From CAKKQX01 sp963734595 (GTDB taxonomy: Bacteria; Pseudomonadota; Gammaproteobacteria; Burkholderiales; SG8-41), in assembly GCA_963734595.1 (NCBI GenBank), contig CAVTHV010000016.1:62001-126000 (forward strand): 64,000 nucleotides of DNA, read 5' to 3'. Shown here piece by piece: positions 57,562 to 64,000 of the stretch. A program made the translations under genes and the position numbers. The notes under the pieces are model-generated. The model saw only the letters and a list, made by a program, of their open reading frames with translations. It ran no database searches and had not been told where the DNA came from. Numbering within the stretch: position 1 is the first letter of the stretch; the number at the start of each line of letters is the position of its first letter.

Positions 57562-58013
57562 TCAGACGTCGACGACACAGCGCGCTTCCCAGCCCGCCTG
57601 CGCCTGTTTCACGCGAAAGCATCGTCAATGTCGCTCCCTTGACCTCCACGCCGCGTTCGAGACCGTCACGCCAGTTTTCGCCTGCGGCCGATCCGCGCCA
57701 TACCGCGCCATCCCGCTCGAGATGGAAGGTGGCAAACACCATGCCATTTTCGCGCGCGGCACCAAGCAAGGCGTTGAGCCATCGTCACCAGCGCGAGTTC
57801 GGTATCGGCCTCCTCGAACTCGATCTTCACGCTGCGCGCCGCGCGCACTCCGGCAAGATCGGTCATGATCGAGAACATCGCCGCCGCAGCGGTCTCGAAC
57901 GCCTGTTCAACAGAAGCACCGCGCCCGATGATGCCGATATCCGCATCGTGCCCGAAATAGGCATCACGCTTGCCGGATTCCATGCTGGCGCCCTGATCTG
58001 TCGGGCTGGTCAT
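57562..58013 (-). CDS. Archease (two frameshifts)
   Basis: Activator of RtcB. Starts MTSPTDQGASMESGKRDAYF (58013), or 57983. The metal site is YFGHDADIGIIGRG, with D in VKIEFEEADTELALV. A shift near 57785 and another near 57610 give FATFHLERDGAVWRGSAAGE, VEVKGATLTML, then AGWEARCVVDV and stop at 57562. About 150 residues, normal for archease. An FNR-type box lies 73 bases before the start. Confidence 0.82.
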
Positions 58014-58086
58014 TTTCCGCCGTTGCGCCGCACATCAGGCGCGCGCACCATAATTGCTCATGTTAGCCATGCCGGCATCGGTTTGC

Positions 58087-58100
58087 TTGATCTAGGTCAA
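58087..58100. promoter_or_regulatory. FNR-type box TTGATCTAGGTCAA
   Basis: TTGAT-N4-GTCAA between the divergent archease and 58170 genes, 73 and 69 bases from their starts. It could control either. Confidence 0.55.
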
Positions 58101-58169
58101 ACCAAGACCCTCGCTTTTTGGCTGTACTGTGAATGGCACGGAATCGATGTGTAAAAAACCGGGTGATCG

Positions 58170-58412
58170 ATGATTCTGATCAAAAACAAGCGGGTGCGCC
58201 GTGGCGTCGGCCTCGCGCTGGTGATCGCGGGAGGCCTGCTGATGTGGCTCGCGCCGGAGGAAGCCGGCGTGGGTGTCTTTTTGCTCGCCGCCGGCGTGTT
58301 GCTGGAGATCGTCGGCATCGCGCTCGAGCGGCGTGACGACAGGTTGAACGTACGTCATGCCGTGGACTACGGCGTATTACCCCGCGGCGATGAAGCACCT
58401 GCCGCCCGCTGA
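58170..58412 (+). CDS. Small two-helix membrane protein
   Basis: 80 residues: a basic start (MILIKNKRVRRG), two hydrophobic helices (VGLALVIAGGLLMWLAP; VGVFLLAAGVLLEIVGIAL) and a polar tail. GGTGA lies before ATG 58170. The last 20 residues overlap the next small gene, so the true end may be nearer 58340 if a base is wrong. No named family recognised. Confidence 0.6.
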   Translation: MILIKNKRVRRGVGLALVIAGGLLMWLAPEEAGVGVFLLAAGVLLEIVGIALERRDDRLNVRHAVDYGVLPRGDEAPAAR

Positions 58413-58546
58413 CGCGCGAGAAAGCGATAGAAATCGCCAACGCCCTGCTTTCCGAGGGCTATCCTGAAGGCCAGGCCATCCGGATCGCGATCGCCCGCGC
58501 CCGGCAATGGGCGCAACGCCAGGCGCACGACACGGCAGACCGCTAA
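58357..58546 (+). CDS. YdaT-like small soluble protein (frameshift near 58408)
   Basis: About 62 residues after removing one base in CCGCCCGCTGACG: MPWTTAYYPAAMKHLPP, LTREKAIEIANALLSEGYPE and GQAIRIAIARARQWAQRQ. This is the pattern of small YdaT-like proteins (MPW--YP-SMKNLPP--REKAIEIANALL), of unknown function. It stops at 58546 and converges on polX by four bases. It is too short in either frame to be found by length alone. Confidence 0.6.
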
Positions 58547-60273
58547 CGCCGCATCGTGCGCTCGAGCAGCGGTTTGAGCCTGGCCAGCGTGCGGGTGTTA
58601 AGCACATCGCCCGGCTCCAGCCAGCCGCGCCGCGCCTGCCCGATCGCGTATCCAAGATGGGCAAAATCGAGCGTGCTGTGGGCATCGGAATTGATGCACA
58701 CCAGAACGCCTTCGTCCCGCGCCATCTGGCAATGGGTGTCGTGCAGATCGAGCCGGTCGGGCTGGGCGTTGAGTTCGAGAAAGCAGCCGCGGCTCTTCGC
58801 CTCGCGCACGATCCTGAGCATGTCGACGTCGTAGGGTTCGCGGCTGCCGATCAGGCGCCCGCTCGGATGGGCGAGCAGGGTGAAGCAGCGGTGATCCATC
58901 GCGCGCAGGATGCGCGCGGTCTGTTTGCGGCGCGGCAGATCGAAGGCGCTGTGCACCGCGCCGATCACGAGATCGAGCCGCGCCAGCACCGGATCCGGCA
59001 GGTCGAGGCTGCCGTCCTCGAGAATATCGACCTCGATGCCCTTGAGTATCGTGAAGCCGGCGAGTTCCTCATTCAGGCGGTCGATCTCGTCGATCTGCCT
59101 GGCGAGGCCCCGCGGGTCGAGGCCGTGCGCGACCGCGAGCCGGCGCGAATGCTCGGTAATCGCAATGTAGCCCAGGCCCAGCGCCTGTGCCGCCAGCGCC
59201 ATCGCTTTCACCGTATCGTGCCCATCGGAAGCCTTGGTGTGCACATGCAGGTCACCCTTGAGATCGTTCCGCATGATGAGCTGCGGCAGCCGGCCGCCGC
59301 GCGCAGCCTCGATCTCGCCGCGATCTTCCCGGAGTTCCGGCGGGATGTAGGGCAGGCCCGCGGCCTTGAACACCGACTCCTCGGTGTCGCCGGCAATGCA
59401 GCGCTCGCCGCGGAACACCCCGTATTCGTTGAGCTTCAAGCCGCGCTCCTGGGCGAGCCGGCGGATCGCGATGTTGTGCGCTTTCGAGCCGGTGAAATAA
59501 TGCAGCGCCGCACCGTAGCTTGCGGCCGGCACCCGTCGCAGATCGACCTGGAGGCCCGACTTGAGCACCACGCTTGCGCGCGTCTCGCCTTGCGCAAGGA
59601 TTTGCCTTACTTCGTCGTACGCGCAGAATTCCGCCATCACCGGGCTGTCGCCGTCCGCGGTGACGAGAATGTCCAGATCCCCCACGGTTTCCCGCATGCG
59701 GCGGAAGCTGCCCGCCACGACCGCCTGCTTCACTCCGGGCACTTTTTCCAGGTAGGAAACCAGCGCGTCGGCGTATTGGGTGGCGACGGCGAGCTGGAAA
59801 CGCCGGCTGGTGTCCGTCTGCGCTTCCAGCGATTGCAGAATGTGTTGTTCGGTTTTCTCGCCGAAACCAGGCACATCACGGATCCGGCCGGCGCGCGCCG
59901 CCTGGCGCAAATCGTCGATCGTCTGCACCCGCAGTTCGTCATAAAGCAGCTTGACGCGCTTCGGCCCCAGCCCGGGGATCCTGAGCAACTCGGTGATCGC
60001 CGACGGAAACTCCTTGCGCAACCGCTGCAGCAGCGCGGACGTACCGGTGGCCGCTATCTCATGGATCTTGGCGGCAAGATCGGTGCCGATGCCGGGGAGT
60101 TTCGGCAGCTCGCCGCCCTTGTCGAACAGGCTCTTGATGTCCCGGCCGAACTCGGCGACGCTGCGCGCGGCATTGCGATAGGCGCGGATCCGGAACGGGT
60201 TTTCCCCCCGGATCTCCAGAAGGTCCGCGATCTCCTCGAAGATCGCGGCGATATCGGCGTTGTGCAGCGGCAC
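58543..60273 (-). CDS. polX: DNA polymerase/3'-5' exonuclease PolX
   Basis: 576 residues, uninterrupted. Order: N-terminal HhH region (LPKLPGIGTDLAAKIHEIAA; LLRIPGLGPKRVKLLYDELR), family X polymerase with GSFRRMRETVGDLDILVTAD (catalytic DLD), and a C-terminal PHP phosphoesterase (DLHVHTKASDG, ITEHSRR, INSDAH). It fills gaps in base-excision repair. Usual length about 570. Confidence 0.94.
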   Translation of the reverse strand: MPLHNADIAAIFEEIADLLEIRGENPFRIRAYRNAARSVAEFGRDIKSLFDKGGELPKLPGIGTDLAAKIHEIAATGTSALLQRLRKEFPSAITELLRIPGLGPKRVKLLYDELRVQTIDDLRQAARAGRIRDVPGFGEKTEQHILQSLEAQTDTSRRFQLAVATQYADALVSYLEKVPGVKQAVVAGSFRRMRETVGDLDILVTADGDSPVMAEFCAYDEVRQILAQGETRASVVLKSGLQVDLRRVPAASYGAALHYFTGSKAHNIAIRRLAQERGLKLNEYGVFRGERCIAGDTEESVFKAAGLPYIPPELREDRGEIEAARGGRLPQLIMRNDLKGDLHVHTKASDGHDTVKAMALAAQALGLGYIAITEHSRRLAVAHGLDPRGLARQIDEIDRLNEELAGFTILKGIEVDILEDGSLDLPDPVLARLDLVIGAVHSAFDLPRRKQTARILRAMDHRCFTLLAHPSGRLIGSREPYDVDMLRIVREAKSRGCFLELNAQPDRLDLHDTHCQMARDEGVLVCINSDAHSTLDFAHLGYAIGQARRGWLEPGDVLNTRTLARLKPLLERTMRR

Positions 60274-60282
60274 TGCGGCCTT

Positions 60283-60678
60283 CTACAGAGTTGGCGTTGC
60301 TCCCCGGGAATGCGTCTGCTCGTGCCGTTGCTGGCAGCGGATGCAGCGCTTGGCGGTGGCATAAACCGCCAGCCGTTCATATCCGATGTCCGTGCCGCAC
60401 TCGATGCACGCCCCGAAACTGCCGTCGCGCATGCGCTGCAACGCGGCTTCGACGTCGCGCAACTCCATCACGTGGCGGTCGGCGAGCGCGGCATCGATAT
60501 CGACGAGCATATCGGCCACCGCGTCGTCGCCCGAATCGGCCACGGCCCCGGCGAGATCCTTGTGGTGTTGCTCATCGGACCGGATCAGCACTTCGCGAAT
60601 CTCATCCTTCAGTTCGCGACTGCGCAATACAAGGCGGGTCTTGAGATCGTCAAGCTGGAGATCGGTCAGGTCGCTCAT
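60283..60678 (-). CDS. DksA/TraR-family zinc-finger protein
   Basis: 131 residues. A coiled-coil N-terminus (MSDLTDLQLDDLKTRLVLRS) and a four-Cys zinc finger with CIECG and CIRCQ 20 residues apart (YERLAVYATAKRCIRC). It is shorter than DksA and may bind the RNA polymerase secondary channel. AAGGAG precedes ATG 60678. It stops 10 bases before polX. Confidence 0.88.
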   Translation of the reverse strand: MSDLTDLQLDDLKTRLVLRSRELKDEIREVLIRSDEQHHKDLAGAVADSGDDAVADMLVDIDAALADRHVMELRDVEAALQRMRDGSFGACIECGTDIGYERLAVYATAKRCIRCQQRHEQTHSRGATPTL

Positions 60679-60778
60679 CGCTGCGCTCCTTGGGGTCGGG
60701 CATTTTCCGGCGCCACGCTGCGATCCATGTCGGCGGAATCGGTTTATATTCATAATATTCGACGGTGACGCCCGCCCC

Positions 60779-60792
60779 TTGACCCAGATCAA
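60779..60792. promoter_or_regulatory. FNR-type box TTGACCCAGATCAA
   Basis: TTGAC-N4-ATCAA between the divergent DksA-like and kinase-like genes, 101 and 80 bases from their starts. Confidence 0.55.
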
Positions 60793-60872
60793 CAAAATGA
60801 CCCCCGGCATGCGGTTTACTGGGAACGTCGCGGCTTCGCATCGGCGGCAACTTCCCAATCGACGTCTTGACG

Positions 60873-62473
60873 ATGAATAACACCGAAAATTCCGATCGTC
60901 ACGCAAGACTGATCGCGGCGCTGCGCGATCCCGGCTGCTACCCGCATCCGGTGGGCGAGGTGGAGGTTCTCGAAACGCATATTTCCTGGGTCCTGCTGAC
61001 CGGCCGCTATGCCTACAAGATCAAGAAACCGGTGAACCTGGGTTTCCTCGATTTCTCCACGCTCGCGCAGCGCGACTTCTGCTGCCGCGAAGAACTGCGA
61101 TTGAACCGCCGGCTCGCTCCCGGTCTTTACCTGGATGTCGTCGGCATCACCGGCAGCCCGGACCACCCGCGCGTGGGCGGCGACGGCGAAGCCATCGAAT
61201 ATGCGGTAAAAATGCTGCAGTTCGGGCAGGACCAGCTGGCCAGCCGCCTGCTCCGCAGCGGCAATCTCACAGCGCAGCACATCGAGCAGCTCGCCGGAAC
61301 AATCGCAACGTTCCACCAGCAGGCAGCGGCGGCCAAAGGACGGCAGCCGCTTCGGCTCGCCGGCGACGCTGAAGGCACAGGTCCTGCAGAATTTCGATCA
61401 GATCGCGGCGCTGCCCGGCGCGGAGAGCGAGCGCACCATGCTCGGCGATTTGCGCGAACTGGAGCGAGCGCGAACTCTCCGCCGGTGAGTCACGGTTCGG
61501 CGCGCGCCAGGCCGCGGGCCGCGTGCGCGAGGGCCACGGCGACCTCCATCTCGGCAATATTGCGCTGGTCGACGGCGAGATCACGCCCTTCGACTGCATC
61601 GAATTCAGCGCCGACCTGCGCTGGAACGACGTCGCCAGCGAAACCGCTTTTCTGGTCATGGATCTCATCGACCGTGGCCGGCGGGACTTCGCGTTTCTGT
61701 TTCTCAGCACTTATCTCGAGCTCACCGGCGACTACGACGCGGTCGCGGTGCTGCGCTTTTACCTGGTTTATCGGGCCATGGTGCGCGCCAAGGTCCATTG
61801 CCTGCGCGCGCATCAGGCGCACATCGACGGGGCCGAACGTGCGCGTCTGCTCGATGCCTTCCGCGACTACCTGAAACTCGCCGCCGGCTTCACCCGGCCT
61901 TGCCGGCCGTCACTGATCGCGATGCACGGCATGTCCGGATCGGGGAAAACGGTGGTGTCCCATGCGCTGGTGCAGGCGGCGGGTGCGCTGCGCATCCGGT
62001 CCGACGTCGAACGCAAGCGTCTGCATGACATGACCATGCTCGAGCGGCCCGCAAGCGGCGTGGCCGCCGGCATCTACGCCGGGGAAGTCACGAAGCGCGT
62101 ATACCAACACCTTGCGCAGCTCGCGCGGAAAATCATCGCGGCCGGCTACAGCGTGATCCTCGACGCCGCCTTCCTCCGGCGCTGGCAGCGCGACCTCGTG
62201 CGGGATCTCGCGCGCGAGCTCGCCGTACCTTTTGTCATCGCCTCGCTGCAAGCACCGGAAACCGTACTGCAAGCGCGCATCCTGCGCCGCAGCGGCGCGG
62301 GCACCGACGCGTCGGACGCCGATCTTGCCGTTCTGGCGCATCAGCTGGCAACCGAGGACCCGATCGCGGAAGACGAGCGCGCCGGCACCATCACGCTCGA
62401 CGCCGCGCTGCCACCCGACGCGCTCGCGGCAACCGCCGAATGGCGGGCACTGCTCGCAAGAGCTTCTTCTTAA
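60873..62473 (+). CDS. Bifunctional phosphotransferase-like / AAA ATP-binding protein (two frameshifts)
   Basis: About 533 residues. The N-terminal half is an aminoglycoside-phosphotransferase-like kinase fold (LLTGRYAYKIKKPVNLGFLD; HGDLHLGNIALVDGEITPFD). The C-terminal half is a P-loop ATPase with AMHGMSGSGKTVVSHALVQA. Breaks near 61345 and 61465 are bridged by ATLKAQVLQNFDQIAALPGA. This two-domain family is widespread with unknown substrate. ATG 60873 is chosen over TTG 60867. It converges with the nrdJ remnant by four bases. Confidence 0.8.
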
Positions 62474-63140
62474 TCCGCTTCGCGCTCGATGCTGCAGCAA
62501 TGCGCCGGCGCCTCTGCCACGGTATGCACGGTCAGCACCGATCCCGTCACCGGGTTCGGGCGGAAGGTGGTGCAGCCCTTCAGCCCCAGCGCATACGCTT
62601 CCTCGTAGAGTGAGCAGAACACTTCGAAGTCCAGGTCTTCAGGGACGTTGATGGTCTTGGAAATCGCGTTGTCGACATGCGGTTGCAGCGCCGCCTGCAT
62701 CGCGAGATGGGCCCGCGGCTCGATGTCCGCCGCCGCGACGAACGCCGGCGGCAGCGCGGTCGCGCCGGACCCGCGATACAGCGCACACGCGTAATCGGCG
62801 ACCTCGAAGGACTCGATCCCGCCGTCGGCAAGCCGCACGCTGCGCGAGCAGTCTGCCGCATAGACCGGCTCGAGCCCGCTCGAGACGTTGCCGGCAAGCA
62901 GGCTGATCGTGCCGGCCGGAGCGATCGCGGTCAGATGGCTGTTGCGGATGCCGTCACGGCGGATCGCATCCCGGATGTCCTGCGGCAGCGCACTCACGAA
63001 CTCTCCGGCGAGATATTGTTCCGTTTCAAACAGCGGAAAGGCGCCCTTCTCGCGGGCCAGCGCCGACGAGGCGCGATACGCCGCATGGCAGATGGTGCGC
63101 ATGATGCGGGCGGCAATCTCGAGCGAATGCGATCGCTTTC
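62470..63140 (-). pseudogene. nrdJ: 5'-truncated B12-dependent ribonucleotide reductase (NrdJ C-terminal part)
   Basis: About 220 residues align with the end of class II ribonucleotide reductase: LEIAARIMRTICHAAYRASS, NSHLTAIAPAGTISLLAGNV, NAISKTINVPEDLDFEVFCS and GLKGCTTFRPNP. The catalytic N-terminal two thirds are missing, an in-frame stop lies just upstream, and repeat copy D follows within 70 bases. The gene is therefore cut at the 5' side, either a relic or an assembly junction. The C-terminal CC pair (HCCSIE) is kept. Confidence 0.75.
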
Positions 63141-63207
63141 ACGCCATTCCCGGACCGGGCGGGACAAGCATCATGGGCAGTCGGAGACCGCGCCGACCGC
63201 GACCAAC

Positions 63208-63240
63208 CTCCGGGCGATAACAGTATGCCGTTGTTTTTAT
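63208..63240 (-). repeat. Dispersed repeat copy D (minus strand)
   Basis: Minus-strand AATAAAAACAACGGCATAC followed by TGTTATCGCCCGGAGGTTGG, the closest match to copy A at 7701. It lies between the truncated nrdJ and the hemerythrin gene. Confidence 0.45.
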
Positions 63241-63272
63241 TATCAATATTTCGGCGTGGCTGCGCTCGGGGA

Positions 63273-63806
63273 TCAGGGCATGCCGCGGCGCTGCCTCATG
63301 CCCCGGCCAAGAACGGCGATCTCTTCCGGCGTCAGAATTTTCTCTGCGAGCGGCAACATATTGGCTTCTTCGCCCACGACGTGCACCTGATACATTCCAC
63401 AAAACCGGCCCACTTCCAGTTCGTCCAACGGCGCATGTTCCCCGTGCGCGATGAGCTCGAGGGTTTCCCGGAGTTTGAGCCACGCCTCTTCCAGTTCCTG
63501 GTGTTCGCGATGCAGCTTGTCGACCAGCAGCGCGAGGCGCTCCGCATTCTCTCCGCGCGCCGCTGCGATCATCAGCGGAAACAGGTCTTCCTCTTCATCC
63601 TCGCGGTGATGCCGTCCCGCGCTGTCGAAATAGCGCATCACGTTGGAAGCGGCTTGTTGCGCCTGTGCATCGCAGCCATGGACCGGCAGATGCGCGGCAA
63701 GCTTGCGCAGCGTCTCGCACTGCGCTCTGATGCGGTCGTGGCAGGCGGTGAGCATCTGCAATGGATGATCAAAATCTGCAACGGCCTGCCTTATTTGTGC
63801 AGCCAT
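63273..63806 (-). CDS. Hemerythrin HHE-domain protein
   Basis: 177 residues forming a four-helix hemerythrin fold with the expected His and carboxylate ligands (LTACHDRIRAQC; RYFDSAGRHHREDEEEDLFP; LHREHQELEEAW; MYQVHVVGEEANMLPLAEKI). Such di-iron proteins bind O2 or protect iron-sulfur sites from oxidative and nitrosative stress. GAGGAGG precedes ATG 63806. A two-mismatch FNR-like sequence is at 63851. Confidence 0.88.
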   Translation of the reverse strand: MAAQIRQAVADFDHPLQMLTACHDRIRAQCETLRKLAAHLPVHGCDAQAQQAASNVMRYFDSAGRHHREDEEEDLFPLMIAAARGENAERLALLVDKLHREHQELEEAWLKLRETLELIAHGEHAPLDELEVGRFCGMYQVHVVGEEANMLPLAEKILTPEEIAVLGRGMRQRRGMP

Positions 63807-64000
63807 TCTTATTCCTCCTCATGCGCCGCCCGCTCGGTCCGGGCGGCTGTCTGACGCAGGTCCATACCCTGGCTAGCCATGCCCCGGGAATCCTGCAAAT
63901 AAGCACCCTCCCGGCCGTCGCCCCAAGGTGCAGACAAGGCCGGTTTCTCCGAATGCGGCACGCTTATTAGGAAAACTGCTTCGGATACTAAGGCCCGAAA

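Overview
The window looks like a GC-rich betaproteobacterial chromosome segment, probably draft or metagenomic. The basis is full System I cytochrome c maturation, a cbb3 oxidase cluster with hemN and fnr, many c-type cytochromes, and betaproteobacterial-looking Ccm and Cco proteins. I cannot place it to genus. About 30 single-base frameshifts interrupt otherwise well-conserved genes, including housekeeping ones. I treat these as sequence or assembly errors and give each gene its reconstructed span.

Layout. 1-7.7 kb: copper/heavy-metal efflux (CusF-like protein, DUF302 protein, cusC, cusB with a fused CusF domain, cusA). 7.7-8.1 kb: a truncated oxidoreductase relic beside a dispersed short repeat. 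8.1-15.2 kb: ccmABCDEFGHI. 15.3-16.8 kb: an outer-membrane protein and a Crp/Fnr regulator. 17.3-21.5 kb: a decaheme MtrA/MtoA-type cytochrome, its MtrB/MtoB/PioB-type porin and two small monoheme cytochromes. 21.9-28.3 kb: a sigma-54 promoter, two receiver proteins (the second with a duplicated membrane segment), a heptaheme cytochrome plus b-type cytochrome pair resembling Geobacter CbcA/CbcB, an NtrC-type regulator, and a sensor kinase whose periplasmic domain carries c-heme motifs. 28.7-36.4 kb: multi-domain class I cytochromes, a membrane monoheme protein, and a nine-heme cytochrome c fused to a b-type membrane domain that resembles Geobacter CbcL.

36.4-46 kb: a SafE-like protein, hemN, fnr, small accessory genes, then ccoH, ccoG, ccoP, ccoQ, ccoO and ccoN, all minus strand apart from fnr. 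46-50.6 kb: universal stress protein, DUF883 protein, thioredoxin-2 and a DsrMK-like membrane/Fe-S pair. 50.7-55 kb: an RND pump with its adaptor. 55-64 kb: a hibernation factor, a CBS protein, RtcB and archease, PolX, a DksA-like protein, a kinase-like ATPase, a truncated B12-dependent ribonucleotide reductase, and hemerythrin.

How it fits together. Two candidate quinol-side inner-membrane modules (CbcAB-like and CbcL-like), periplasmic cytochromes and an MtoAB conduit would form an extracellular electron transfer route, in either direction, alongside a cbb3 terminal oxidase. Ccm supplies the hemes. At least a dozen FNR/DNR-type palindromes (TTGAY-N4-RTCAA) and two encoded Crp/Fnr proteins suggest oxygen or redox control of most operons. 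The heme-motif kinase with its sigma-54 activator probably adds a second redox-sensing layer.
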